DNA of 47,149 nt from Promethearchaeota archaeon (GCA_014730165.1 WJIS01000109.1:1-47149); one strand, 5' to 3'; counted from the first letter of the stretch, positions 34,609-44,170 are shown. The notes: generated by a model not told the origin, from the letters alone. Numbers and translations: made by a program.

Positions 34609-35751
34609 ATGGTCAGATATATCTTTCGAGAGTTTAAAACTGCGATTAACAAACTTAAATTTCCTGATTCTTGGTTTTGGGCACGATATACTTCTAATCC
34701 TTATTCTGGATGCCAACATGCTTGTATATATTGTGATGCCCGGAGCAATCGATATTATCTGACGCAGAATTTTGAAGAAGAGATAATTATTAAAAAAAAT
34801 TTTGCGAAAGTCTTAGAAAAGTCTATAAAAAATTCACGTAGTTTACTGCCTGATGTAATTGGTCCTGGGGGAGTATGTGATGCATATCAACCAATAGAAA
34901 AAAAAGAAAAAAATACTCGGAAATTGCTGAAAGTTATAGAAAAATACGAATTTCCCGTAAATTTAGCAACAAAGTCTGATTTAGTGGTAAGAGATTTGGA
35001 TCTATTTAAGAAAATTGCCACTGATACTTCTGCGGCTATAGGATTTTCAATAACAACTATGGATAATAAAATAGCTCGATTTGTAGAGCCATATTCTTCA
35101 TCCCCTCAAGAAAGAATTGAGGCTCTTAGAACTATCAAAGAAGAAGCTCCAGAAATACAAGTGGGAACTTATTTTATGCCGATTATCCCGTTTTTAGAGG
35201 ATGCTAATGAGCAGCTAGAGAATGTTGTCAAAAAATCAAAACTTGCAGGAGCTGACTTCATTCTATTTGCTCCTGGCTTAACCTTGAGAGATTCCCAAAA
35301 AGAATTTTTTGTTCGAAAATTAAGAAAGAGTAAATATAGCAATATAGTAAAACCACTTCTTAATTTATACAGCCCCGGCTCTTATAAAACCGAATTAAAA
35401 GAATATGTTGCTAAATACAATCTCAAGCTCTATAATTTGTGTAAAAAATTTGGAATAAATATCAGAGTTAAGAGATGGCTTCCTTCTGATTATCGTAAAT
35501 GGAATTATAAAATCGCAGAATTACTTCTTAATGAAGAGTACACAAATTCAATTCTTGGAAATCCAAATAAAACAATGAAATGGGCTGGCTTATATCTGAA
35601 TAATTTAGAGGAGTCTATCATAAATTATTTCAAGAGAGGAGAACTCAGTAAATTAAAAAATTTCACTCCCGAAATAATCGAATTTATTCATCCTTACCTT
35701 AAAAAAGGTGAAAAAGAGAGAGATAAAAAAACATTAGATCGATATTTATGA
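34609..35751 (+). CDS. SPL-like radical SAM protein
   Basis: A 380-residue protein of the spore-photoproduct-lyase-like radical SAM family. The Fe-S motif is YSGCQHACIYCDARSNRYYL (C-x3-C-x2-C, about residues 35-44). SAM-contact regions follow: GPGGVCDAYQPIEKKEKNTR, LATKSDLVVRDLDL and AIGFSITTMDNKIARFVEP. Related proteins repair UV photoproducts or have unknown roles. Its TGA overlaps the ATG of an alkD-like gene (ATGA at 35748-35751), suggesting a DNA-repair operon. Confidence 0.87.
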   Translation: MVRYIFREFKTAINKLKFPDSWFWARYTSNPYSGCQHACIYCDARSNRYYLTQNFEEEIIIKKNFAKVLEKSIKNSRSLLPDVIGPGGVCDAYQPIEKKEKNTRKLLKVIEKYEFPVNLATKSDLVVRDLDLFKKIATDTSAAIGFSITTMDNKIARFVEPYSSSPQERIEALRTIKEEAPEIQVGTYFMPIIPFLEDANEQLENVVKKSKLAGADFILFAPGLTLRDSQKEFFVRKLRKSKYSNIVKPLLNLYSPGSYKTELKEYVAKYNLKLYNLCKKFGINIRVKRWLPSDYRKWNYKIAELLLNEEYTNSILGNPNKTMKWAGLYLNNLEESIINYFKRGELSKLKNFTPEIIEFIHPYLKKGEKERDKKTLDRYL

Positions 35752-36494
35752 ACAAAGTAGACGAGATTATAAGGAAAATAAAATTAACATTGAAAAATGC
35801 TACTCCTATGCGATCTCAATAAAATATTAATCGTGAAAAGAGGATTTTAAATCCATCAAATAAAGTCTTTAAAAGTTATGGACTTAAAATTTCAGAATTA
35901 GATCATAATATCAGATCCATTACTAGAGAATATGAATTAAACTTTGAGGAAGTTTCAAATATATTCCAAGAGCTTATTGACACAGTCGTCTATGATGAGA
36001 AGATGGCCGCAATCGGCTTTCTCACTAGGTTTAAAAAATTATTCAATGATTCAATTGTTATACTCTATAAAAAAGCACTTAGTAATCATTGTAATACATG
36101 GGCATTCTGTGATAGTAGCATGATAAAGATTATTGGACCATATTTAGCTAAAAAACAAAAGTCCAACTTAGCTAAATCTACGATAAAAGAGTGGTCTTGC
36201 TCTTCAGAGCTTTGGGTTAAAAGGGCTTCTCTCGTAATTTTTCTCAAAAGAGTAATGATAAAAAAGGATTTCGATGAGAAATTATTCTATAATCTCACTG
36301 AACGTTTAATAGATGATGATGAAGACTATATTAAAAAAGCCTTAGGGTGGATGATTAAAACATGCTCAAAAAATAAACCAAACTTTATTTTTCAATATCT
36401 TATGGAAAATCGCGATAAGTTTGACCGATCTACTCTAAGAACTTCATGTGAGAAATTAAATGATGATTTGAAACAAGATGTATTGAATTCTTAA
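35748..36494 (+). pseudogene. DNA alkylation repair (AlkD-like HEAT) gene interrupted by an in-frame TAA
   Basis: The frame starts MNKVDEIIRKIKLTLKNATP then MRSQ and meets TAA at 35820-35822. Reading on in the same frame gives NINREKRILNPSNKVFKSYG, LKISELDHNIRSITREYELN and the HEAT-repeat body SNHCNTWAFCDSSMIKIIGP with WVKRASLVIFLKR. This is the AlkD family, with its conserved NTWAxCD and the WxxR stretch. No in-frame start exists between the TAA and ATG 36003, and no insert is evident. So it is a nonsense mutation (one base from AAA or CAA) or an error. AlkD removes alkylated bases. Confidence 0.72.
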
Positions 36495-36662
36495 TCTATA
36501 TACTTCCCATTAATTAAGAATAATTGGTCCTTTGTAAATCTTTTATACTCCTCTATTCTTCTACTTAAACTAAAAAAATTTATAATAGATTCTTGATTCT
36601 TATAGTTATCTTATTTAGGAAAAAACAAGATCCTTGTGAATACTAAATAAGAGAACGCAATG

Positions 36663-36857
36663 CTGCCAAGGTGGCGTAGCCCGGAGTATTCTTGGTTCAC
36701 CCAATTATGGGTAAGAACGCACCAGGATATCTCGACATCAGAGATGTGGTGAAACTGAAGATCTGGGTATCGAGAAAGCCACTTCTTTGCGATTGGTTTC
36801 GAAATGGTTCAAATATTAAGTGCAATTCGCACTTGCTTGGACGTCCCTCCCTTGGCA
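36663..36857 (+). ncRNA. Candidate ~195-nt structured RNA
   Basis: A GC-rich block without ORF is closed by TGCCAAGG (36664-36671) pairing with CCTTGGCA (36850-36857). Inside are hairpins ACCC/GGGT (36699-36712), TCTCGA/TCGAGA (36730-36735 with 36770-36775) enclosing CATC-AGA-GATG, and AAGTGC/GCACTT (36818-36834). A GGTGAAACTGAAG segment inside could form a kink-turn. I found no RNase P, SRP or 5S core sequences. A TATA-like CTAAATAA lies about 18 nt upstream. The plus strand is a guess, based on that element. Confidence 0.5.
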
Positions 36858-36942
36858 TTTCTAACTTTATATCTTATTAACCTATTTACCAAAATAGTTT
36901 CCTATAACAATGAGGATCTTAGTTTTTCTCATCCTCCGTTTT

Positions 36943-37581
36943 TTAGACAGATAAAGATTTGATTAAACTCTTTTTGTTTGGTCTTCTGGGATCATTATAA
37001 ATAAATTCTCTAAAATCTTCATTATCATCATCAATATAGTCCCAAAAGTCCTCATAAACTTCTTTTAGCGTTCTTTCTGGAGCCTCTTCTTTGCTTTGAC
37101 TAACCTCTTCGATTTTTTGTGTTTCTTTATTAAACAGGGAAGTTTTTTCCTGTGGTTTAATATTTTTTGCTTTATTTTTTTCCTCATAAGATTTAATTTT
37201 TTTAAGTTTGTTAGGATAATATTCGACATAATTTCCTTCTCGAATGATGTGATTAAATAAATCTTTATCGTCTTTTACTTTTGATGGAAGATTTTTCTTA
37301 TATTGAGTTGGTTTACGTTTAAATTGATAATCTACTTTTTGATACCCTCTTACAATATAGTTCTTATCGACGAACGCTTGAAAATGATGTTTACAGATCA
37401 ATCCTTTAGGAATAGAGATCGTAGTTAAATTTTTTGCCTGATCAACCGCTGACTTCGGAAATTCAAGCTCTTTTTTTTCTTTACATACTGGACAAACAAA
37501 TGAGATAGAAACAGAATCAATTAATTCATTCAAATTTATACATTTTTCTCTATTGCTAATTGTCATATTTGCTTCTAGCAA
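36943..37581 (-). CDS. Zinc-binding hypothetical protein
   Basis: A 212-residue protein. The N-terminal 85 residues hold SFVCPVCKEKKELEFPKSAV and SIPKGLICKHHFQAFVDKNY then IVRGYQKVDYQF, so CPxC and CxHH are probable zinc ligands. The middle is a Lys/Glu-rich low-complexity linker; the C-terminus is acidic (EDFWDYIDDDNEDFREFIYN). I believe this N-terminal domain recurs in Asgard proteins, but I cannot name it. Start ATG 37581, or ATG 37566 (MTISNRE). Confidence 0.6.
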   Translation of the reverse strand: MLEANMTISNREKCINLNELIDSVSISFVCPVCKEKKELEFPKSAVDQAKNLTTISIPKGLICKHHFQAFVDKNYIVRGYQKVDYQFKRKPTQYKKNLPSKVKDDKDLFNHIIREGNYVEYYPNKLKKIKSYEEKNKAKNIKPQEKTSLFNKETQKIEEVSQSKEEAPERTLKEVYEDFWDYIDDDNEDFREFIYNDPRRPNKKSLIKSLSV

Positions 37582-37652
37582 ATATACAAAAAGAATATTA
37601 AAAACTCCAATAATTTTAGAAAGGGAGTGATTGTTATAGCAGAATAAAGATC

Positions 37653-38210
37653 TTATTTAAAAGGAAAGGATCTATTTAAATTCTCTTCAGTAATTTCAAA
37701 ATCGATAATAAGTGAGGAGATCATTTCCGATTCGATAAGGATTTCATGAGGACCTTCGTTTAACTTATCCAGTGTTTCCTGACTTACATGGATTAACATG
37801 AAGATTTCATCTCCTAATCCAATTACTTCTCCCGCTAAATTGCCATCTATAATATCACGAAAACTATATTGCTTGTTTTTTAGATATAGCTCAAATTTTT
37901 GCTGGATTTTTTCAGTATCAATCGATTCATCCGAAGAAAGTAGTTTTTCTCCATCTAAATAAAATCTGATATAATTATCTATAGCTATTTTTCCATGATC
38001 AAGCTCATTTTTCAATTCCTCTTGGTCGAAAGATTCGATCTTAAATTCAGTAGGTATTTGTAAAGGAAAAACTACATTTACTGCTCGAATTAGGATAGCA
38101 TCTGCTATATTATCTTTATCTATATCTACTGTATATACCGATTTTTTAGGAGGAAATATTTTCTTTATGAGAACCTTAAAAGCTGATACATCGAATGGCA
38201 TATAAGTCAC
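37653..38210 (-). CDS. Hypothetical protein
   Basis: A 185-residue soluble acidic protein. It has an early basic stretch (LIKKIFPPKKSVYTVDIDKD) and predicted strands later (GEVIGLGDEIFMLIHVSQET). No motif is recognised. It lies 72 bp from the zinc-binding hypothetical gene on the same strand, so the two may be co-expressed. Confidence 0.55.
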   Translation of the reverse strand: MTYMPFDVSAFKVLIKKIFPPKKSVYTVDIDKDNIADAILIRAVNVVFPLQIPTEFKIESFDQEELKNELDHGKIAIDNYIRFYLDGEKLLSSDESIDTEKIQQKFELYLKNKQYSFRDIIDGNLAGEVIGLGDEIFMLIHVSQETLDKLNEGPHEILIESEMISSLIIDFEITEENLNRSFPFK

Positions 38211-38264
38211 ATTTTATACTGATACTAATTGGAATGAGATAATTATAATATAGTATGTATCTTT

Positions 38265-39329
38265 TTAAGGTTGAGTTATTATTTTTAAACATCTTTTTTC
38301 TTTCATTAACTTAAAGCCTTTTGAAATCAATTGGTCCAAAGGGATGATATGAGTAATTAATTTCTCGAGATCGATCATCTTATTTGAAATTATCTCAATA
38401 GCATCCAAAAAATCACAAGAATCCGAAATATAGGATCCTAATATACTCCTTTGATATCTAACAATTTCATTTGGTTTTATTTGAGCAATTGCTCTATTAT
38501 CTTGACCAAAGCAGATTAATCTTCCCCCATGAGCCCATATTTGTTGAGCCATCTCAAATGTTTCTCCCAATCCAACAGCATCAATAATAACATCTGCTCC
38601 TTGTTTATCTGTAATATAGTCTATATCATTCTTTATATCTGATTCTTTCGGGTTGATGACATGATCTGCTCCTAATTCTATAGCTTTTTGCCTCCTCCAA
38701 TCGTCAAGTTCAATCATAATTAAATTTTTTAAGGGATGAGTACGTATCAACGATTCTATGATAAGGCCCATTGGACCGGCACCAATTATAACAATATTAT
38801 CAGATTCTTTAACCTCAGCAATGTTATGACAATGAACAGCACATGATAGTGGTTCGATCAAAGCAGCATGAGTCATGGTAATATCATTTGGAAGTTTAAA
38901 TATACTAGATCTTGGGACTATACTGTATTCAGCAAACCCTCCATTCTGAAAAATCCCGAAAGTAGTACCCGAGGCTAAATGCTCACAAAGATTTGGATTG
39001 CCTCGTCTACATGGTCTGCATATTCCGCATTTTTCATTTGGATCAATAGCAATTTTATCTCCTGGCTTAAGATCATATACATTGTTTCCAAGTTCCATGA
39101 TTGTTCCCACAAATTCATGCCCTAAAATGGTCTGATCATTTGCTGGATGACCCCCCTGCATAATTTTTAAATCCGTTCCACAAATTCCGCAAGCTTCAAC
39201 TTTAATTAATACTTCATCTTTCTTAGTTATCTCCGGTATTGTTGTTTTTTCTAATATAATTTCGCCTCCAGAATTCTTTATATCTTTATGAAATATGGCG
39301 GCAAGCATTTTTTTCATAAATAGTTTCAC
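38265..39329 (-). CDS. Zinc-dependent medium-chain dehydrogenase (polyol/threonine type)
   Basis: A 354-residue MDR alcohol dehydrogenase. Catalytic zinc region CGICGTDLKIMQGGHP (Cys about residue 46) and GHEFVGTIMELG. The structural zinc cluster is CGICRPCRRGNPNLC. The NAD site is VIIGAGPMGLIIESL. Members oxidise sorbitol, threonine or other polyols. It is next to an MFS carrier and inositol-type genes, so it may catalyse the first polyol oxidation in the same pathway; its precise substrate is not evident. Confidence 0.88.
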   Translation of the reverse strand: MKLFMKKMLAAIFHKDIKNSGGEIILEKTTIPEITKKDEVLIKVEACGICGTDLKIMQGGHPANDQTILGHEFVGTIMELGNNVYDLKPGDKIAIDPNEKCGICRPCRRGNPNLCEHLASGTTFGIFQNGGFAEYSIVPRSSIFKLPNDITMTHAALIEPLSCAVHCHNIAEVKESDNIVIIGAGPMGLIIESLIRTHPLKNLIMIELDDWRRQKAIELGADHVINPKESDIKNDIDYITDKQGADVIIDAVGLGETFEMAQQIWAHGGRLICFGQDNRAIAQIKPNEIVRYQRSILGSYISDSCDFLDAIEIISNKMIDLEKLITHIIPLDQLISKGFKLMKEKRCLKIITQP

Positions 39330-39452
39330 TTTAATGTGTATTAATTCATTTTAATTGATAATAGGAAATATTACTAAATCTAATCTTTATTAAGATTTAT
39401 ATTTTGTAAGATAGAAATGTAAATAGAAAATTTAAAATTTTCAAAAAAGGAT

Positions 39453-40667
39453 TTGATAATAAATTTGACTGAAAACAATATACAAGTATACGGATATCGT
39501 TGGGTAGTTCTTCTACTATTTTTCTTTGTTAATGCGGTTATTCAAATTTTATGGATAAGCTATGCGCCAGTTACTAGTCAAGCTCAAATATATTATAATG
39601 TTGGGGATGCACTATTAATAGATTTATTCTCCTTAACTTTTATGATAGCATATATACCTATTACATTTCTTGCTTCTTATTTAATAGATAAATATGATTT
39701 TAGAGTAGGAGCTAGTATTGGAGCTTTAATCATGGGAGTATTTGGGTTTCTAAGATTCTTAGCCGGGAGAGACTTTTTCTTGGCATTGATTTTTCAACTT
39801 TTAATCGCAATTGGACAACCCTTTCTTTTAAATTCAGTTACAAAACTCTCTGCTAATTGGTTCCCTGAAACTGAAAAAACTACAGCAACTGGTATATCAT
39901 TATTGTCAACTTATATCGGTGTTGCACTTGGTTCTGTACTTTCTCCACTTTTAATAACTGGTAATGATCTCACGCCAATGCTATTAACCTTTGGAATTTT
40001 ATCATTAGTTTCGGCATTTTTATTTGTTGTTTTTGCGAAAGATCGACCACCCACACCACCAACCAGTACAGAAATCGAAGAAAAAGTATTTATGTTTGAT
40101 GGTATAAAACAATTATTTTCAAATAAATACTTTTTAGTTCTTTTCGCTGTATTTTTTGTTGGGTTGGGAGTTTTTAATACTATGGAAACTTATACGGGTA
40201 AGATTATTAGTAATTCTGAACAAGCTGGTTTACTAGGAATGATCATAATAGTTGGTGGTGTTTTTGGTACCATGATAATGTCAATTCTATCTGATAAATT
40301 AAATAAGAGAAAGTCGCTAATGATAATTTCTCTTTTAATTACGTCGATTTCATTATTTGTGTTTTCGTTTATGGTGGATGTGGTAATTTTATTAGTGCTG
40401 GGATTTTTCTTCGGATTTGGTCTTCTTGGAGCATCCCCTATTGCATTAGAATATGCTGTTGATGCTACGAAACCTGTTCCAGAAGCAAGTTCTAATGGAA
40501 TTCTTATGATGAGCGGACAGATAGGAGGTATTATTTTTATTGTTGCTTTTGAAGATCTTACTTTAAATGGTTCCTACTTTCCCGCACTGATAATACAAGC
40601 AATATTACTATTAATTTGTACAATACTAGCATTTTTCATAAAGGAATATAAAATAAGAAAGGAATAA
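39453..40667 (+). CDS. MFS transporter, FLVCR-like
   Basis: A 404-residue carrier with twelve hydrophobic helices. The N-terminus YGYRWVVLLLFFFVNAVIQI and the first inter-helix region NVGDALLIDLFSLTFMIAYI resemble the FLVCR/DIRC2 group of the major facilitator family. The MFS loop motif appears as LIDKYDFRVGASIGALIMG. It starts at TTG 39453 after an AAAAAAGG. Its neighbours are two polyol-type dehydrogenases, an IolO-like epimerase and an IolN-like hydrolase, so import of inositol or a related polyol is a fair guess. Confidence 0.85.
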   Translation: MIINLTENNIQVYGYRWVVLLLFFFVNAVIQILWISYAPVTSQAQIYYNVGDALLIDLFSLTFMIAYIPITFLASYLIDKYDFRVGASIGALIMGVFGFLRFLAGRDFFLALIFQLLIAIGQPFLLNSVTKLSANWFPETEKTTATGISLLSTYIGVALGSVLSPLLITGNDLTPMLLTFGILSLVSAFLFVVFAKDRPPTPPTSTEIEEKVFMFDGIKQLFSNKYFLVLFAVFFVGLGVFNTMETYTGKIISNSEQAGLLGMIIIVGGVFGTMIMSILSDKLNKRKSLMIISLLITSISLFVFSFMVDVVILLVLGFFFGFGLLGASPIALEYAVDATKPVPEASSNGILMMSGQIGGIIFIVAFEDLTLNGSYFPALIIQAILLLICTILAFFIKEYKIRKE

Positions 40668-40957
40668 AAAACGAATTATTCCTTTATTTTTCTTTTTTTT
40701 TAGACGACAAATTATGATACATTTTTTCCTATAGCTTTAAGAGAATTCTTGATCTTATCTAAGAAAACCATAATTATCCTTAAACCTATGATCAGGCACT
40801 GAGGTTGATGAAAATCGATAGGTAGTAATAATTAATACTAAAAATGAATTTTAAAATGAATAGATCCTTTTCCCAATGGTTATTAAAAATATTAAAATTA
40901 AATTATAGATATCAGTTATTTAGATAGTTTAAAAATTCAATTATACGATTAGAAAAT

Positions 40958-42136
40958 ATGAAAGCAATAGAATTGAAAGCAAGATGGGATCCTAAACCCA
41001 ATTATAGCTTGGGATCAAAAGATATTGAAGGAAAACTTACTTATCTCGGTTCTCAAGTATGGCGTGGACCAGAAGTAAACTTAGTTGAAAGAAATATCCC
41101 CAAATTGAAATCAAACGAAGTTTTAATAAAGGTCAAAAGATGTGGTATTTGTGGCTCCGATGTACATATGCTACAAACTGATGATAATGGATACATATAT
41201 TATCCTGGATTAACAGCATTCCCAGCTATTTTAGGTCACGAATTTGCTGGGGAAATTGTTGATACAGGTAAAAATGCTATAAATAAAAGGACTAATCAAC
41301 CGTTTGAAAAGGGAGAACCCGTTACTGTAGAAGAGATGATATGGTGTGGAGAATGTAGACCTTGTTGTGACGGATTTCCTAACCATTGTGAAAGATTGCA
41401 AGAAATTGGATTCTCTATTGATGGAGCATACGCCGAATATATCGCTGTACCAGCAAAATTATGCTGGAGTTTAAGGAAATTAAAGAAGAAATATGATGAT
41501 ATCTATAAGGTTGGAAGCTTAGTTGAACCCACTTCTGTAGCTTATAATGCAGTAATTGAACGCGGTGGAGGGATCAAACCCGGTCAGAATGTGGTTATCC
41601 TTGGAGCAGGTCCAATAGGAATTGCAGCAGCAAAGATTCTAAAAAGTGCAGGAGCAGCAATATGTATCGTCTCTGAACCCGAACCTAACCGTGCTTCATT
41701 AGCAAAAACTATGGGTGCTGATTATATTATTAATCCTCAAAAGGAAAATTTTGTTGAAAAAGTAAAGGATTATACAGACAATGAAGGAGCAGCTCTCTAT
41801 TTAGAAGCAACTGGATTACCTCATATTGTATCAGACGATATCCAAAATGCTATTTGGCAATGTAAATCGGTGAACAGTACGGTAGTTATAGTAGCTCGAG
41901 CAGAACAGAGGATGCCGGTCATTGGTGAATATTTCCAAGTTAAAAGAGCAAATATTACAGGTGCTCAAGGCCATTCTGGTCATGGAACATTTCCAAATGT
42001 AATTAATATGATGGCTTCCGGAATGGATATGAATCCCTTAATTACAAAAGAAATAGTGATTGAAGAAGTTCCTCAATATTTAGAAATTTTACAGAAAGAT
42101 AGAGAAAATTGTAAAATCTCCGTAAAGATAAAATAA
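40958..42136 (+). CDS. iolM: Probable scyllo-inosose 3-dehydrogenase (IolM-like MDR enzyme)
   Basis: A 392-residue zinc MDR dehydrogenase. Catalytic zinc CGICGSDVHMLQTDDNGYIY and GHEFAGEIVDTG; structural zinc CGECRPCCDGFPNHC; NAD site VVILGAGPIGIAAAKIL. The start (KARWDPKPNYSLGSKDIEGK LTYLGS...), the YPGL region and the end (GAQGHSGHGTFPNVINMMAS) closely resemble my memory of Thermotoga TM0412, which oxidises 2-keto-myo-inositol to a diketone. An epimerase and a creatininase-family hydrolase like its Thermotoga partners follow, which strengthens the assignment. Confidence 0.82.
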   Translation: MKAIELKARWDPKPNYSLGSKDIEGKLTYLGSQVWRGPEVNLVERNIPKLKSNEVLIKVKRCGICGSDVHMLQTDDNGYIYYPGLTAFPAILGHEFAGEIVDTGKNAINKRTNQPFEKGEPVTVEEMIWCGECRPCCDGFPNHCERLQEIGFSIDGAYAEYIAVPAKLCWSLRKLKKKYDDIYKVGSLVEPTSVAYNAVIERGGGIKPGQNVVILGAGPIGIAAAKILKSAGAAICIVSEPEPNRASLAKTMGADYIINPQKENFVEKVKDYTDNEGAALYLEATGLPHIVSDDIQNAIWQCKSVNSTVVIVARAEQRMPVIGEYFQVKRANITGAQGHSGHGTFPNVINMMASGMDMNPLITKEIVIEEVPQYLEILQKDRENCKISVKIK

Positions 42137-42185
42137 TTCTTTTTTTTGATTATTCCTTTATTTTTCTTTTAGAGTTATAATTATC

Positions 42186-43004
42186 TCAGTCTTCTATGAT
42201 GGTTTGTAAATATCCCGCGCTTTCTTTTGCCACATCCTCAAAAGAAGGTTTCATAATAGTTTCTATTGAGGCGTATCCATTATAGTTATGATTTTTAAAG
42301 ATATTAAGGAATGTTCTAAAATCGAAATGTCCCGTACCAGGTGCTCTGCGTGTTGTATCCGCTAGATGTAGATGAGATATATGAGATGCAATATCATCGA
42401 GATAATCCCATACAAATCCCGGATCTTCTTCTAAGTGAGTATGAAATGTATCTATTAATAACTTAATATTATCTGAATTTAATTCTTTAATAAGTTCTAG
42501 AGAACTTGCTATAGTGTTATAGGAGTCGATTTCGAACTGATTTATTGGTTCAAAAACTAATTCTACATCCCTATCTTCAGCAAGATTTACGCATTTTTTA
42601 AGAGATGAGATAATATTTAATCTTTCTTTTTTTAAACTGCTATCATAATTATATCTTCCTCTAATTAGTCCAATTATAACGAGTGATTCCGTTTCTATGG
42701 CAAAATCCATGTATTTAATAAGCCTATCTATTGCCTTTTGCCGTAATTGTTCATTAACATGTCCTAAAGAATATCCACACCTAATAAAAGTACTTCCCGT
42801 ACCTAAGGCAGAGACTTCCATATCATATGAATCTACAATCTCCATAATTTTCTTAGCATCATGGATTTCAGGGCGCAACAAGCTTAATTCAATACCATTA
42901 TATCCTAGGGGTTTAAGAAATTTACATAAAGATTTGATTTCTTCTGTATCCTTTTGGATCCCTATTAGAGATTCATTTAAACCCGAAACTATGCTAAGTT
43001 TCAT
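42186..43004 (-). CDS. iolO: Sugar isomerase/epimerase TIM barrel, IolO-like (5-keto-L-gluconate epimerase)
   Basis: A 272-residue AP-endonuclease-2-type barrel. Metal and active-site segments: VFEPINQFEIDSYN (Glu about 152), LIDTFHTHLEE, HLHLADTTRRAPGTGHFDFR and ASIET. The order and the SLGHVNEQLRQKAIDRLIKY stretch resemble Thermotoga IolO (TM0415). IolO interconverts 5-keto-L-gluconate and D-tagaturonate in inositol breakdown. It is on the opposite strand, convergent with iolM and divergent from the hydrolase gene. Confidence 0.8.
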   Translation of the reverse strand: MKLSIVSGLNESLIGIQKDTEEIKSLCKFLKPLGYNGIELSLLRPEIHDAKKIMEIVDSYDMEVSALGTGSTFIRCGYSLGHVNEQLRQKAIDRLIKYMDFAIETESLVIIGLIRGRYNYDSSLKKERLNIISSLKKCVNLAEDRDVELVFEPINQFEIDSYNTIASSLELIKELNSDNIKLLIDTFHTHLEEDPGFVWDYLDDIASHISHLHLADTTRRAPGTGHFDFRTFLNIFKNHNYNGYASIETIMKPSFEDVAKESAGYLQTIIED

Positions 43005-43083
43005 TATTATGTAATTATTTATAATAACTAAAAAATACTTTTAAAAATAATATGATTGAAAAAACAAAGAGGTATAAGTTAAA

Positions 43084-44049
43084 ATGACTGATTGGCAATT
43101 ACCACCTAAAGGAGGACATATGGATATCCCCGATGGCATTTATCTTCAAACAATGTCAATAAAACAGATAAATGAAAGGTTAGATGAGAATGATGTCATC
43201 ATCATACCAATAGGATCAACAGAAAACCATGGTCCTGCAGCATGTATAGGAGAGGACACATATTTGGTCACTCGTATGGCAGAATTAATAGCTGAAAAAA
43301 CTGGATGTACAGTTGCTCAACCAATTTGGTATGGTAGTCATCCGTATCACCATGTCGGTATGCCTGGAAGTATAATTGTACCAGAAGAAATTTTCAAAGG
43401 TATGCTACGAGCTGTAATTACAGGACTTTGGAATATGGGTTTTAGAAAACAAATTCTTCTAAATGGACATGGTCAAGAATATGTAATTCCATCGGCTATT
43501 CATGAATGGGCTAAAAATTATCAGCTACCCGCAGTATTATGTAATGTGAATTGGTATCATGCAATTCCTCAACAATGCATGGATATAGATCATGGAGGCC
43601 CCTTTGAAACACCGTTTATTCATGCGGATGAAGCAGAGACTTCTTTTTCAATGGCATTATTTCCCGAAATGGTAAATCTCAAGGACGCTTGTGATAATGA
43701 ACCAAAAAGTTGGATGCCAGATGGACATGTAGATAAAGCAGGAAATATTTATCAAAAACCCATCAAATGGTATGGTCAAGTAGGTTTTGGACCTATTGAA
43801 GTTTCAGCATATCCCGAGGGAAATGTTGGATGTCCGAGTAAAGCATCATTAGAGAAAGGCAAGCCAGGAATAGAATCATTATTGGATTATCTTGAAAAGT
43901 TGGTCAATGATATTTTAAAGACCTTCCCTCCCGGAAAATTACCTCCAATAGAAGGAATAACCCAAAGAGACCCAGAAGAAGTAAAAAAATACTTAAAAGG
44001 TCCACTTAAAGGAGGAAAAAGTATTTACGAGCTGCGCTATCCACCATAA
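43084..44049 (+). CDS. iolN: Creatininase-family hydrolase, IolN-like (diketo-inositol hydrolase)
   Basis: A 321-residue metallohydrolase. Metal-binding motifs of the creatininase fold are visible: PIGSTENHGPAACIGEDTYL (Glu, His, Asp about residues 43-57), LLNGHGQEY, DHGGPF and FIHADEAETS. In Thermotoga a protein of this family (TM0413) opens the ring of the diketone made by IolM. The neighbourhood with IolM- and IolO-like genes supports that role. Creatinine or formamide hydrolysis is less likely in this context. Confidence 0.78.
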   Translation: MTDWQLPPKGGHMDIPDGIYLQTMSIKQINERLDENDVIIIPIGSTENHGPAACIGEDTYLVTRMAELIAEKTGCTVAQPIWYGSHPYHHVGMPGSIIVPEEIFKGMLRAVITGLWNMGFRKQILLNGHGQEYVIPSAIHEWAKNYQLPAVLCNVNWYHAIPQQCMDIDHGGPFETPFIHADEAETSFSMALFPEMVNLKDACDNEPKSWMPDGHVDKAGNIYQKPIKWYGQVGFGPIEVSAYPEGNVGCPSKASLEKGKPGIESLLDYLEKLVNDILKTFPPGKLPPIEGITQRDPEEVKKYLKGPLKGGKSIYELRYPP

Positions 44050-44170
44050 ATAAGATTTTTCTTTATCTTTATTTTTAATAGGACTTTAAGATCTCAAACA
44101 ATCTACTATTAAACATAATCAACTCCATAACAAATAGCATACACTGTAAGTATCTAAATTATAACTATAA

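Noticed and set aside
35748-36494. A BHB intron around the TAA in the alkD-like gene.
   Set aside because: Flanking protein sequence appears continuous with no insert and no bulge-helix-bulge pairing was found.
36663-36857. The 5' and 3' ends (GCCAAGG...CCTTGGC plus A) look like a tRNA acceptor stem with discriminator, and an intron-bearing tRNA was considered.
   Set aside because: The sequence before the 3' strand cannot form a T-arm; no 5-bp stem with a TTCAAAT-type loop fits there.
36663-36857. RNase P RNA or SRP RNA.
   Set aside because: The universally conserved RNase P core (GAGGAAAGTCC-like and ACAGAA) and the SRP helix 8 sequence are absent.
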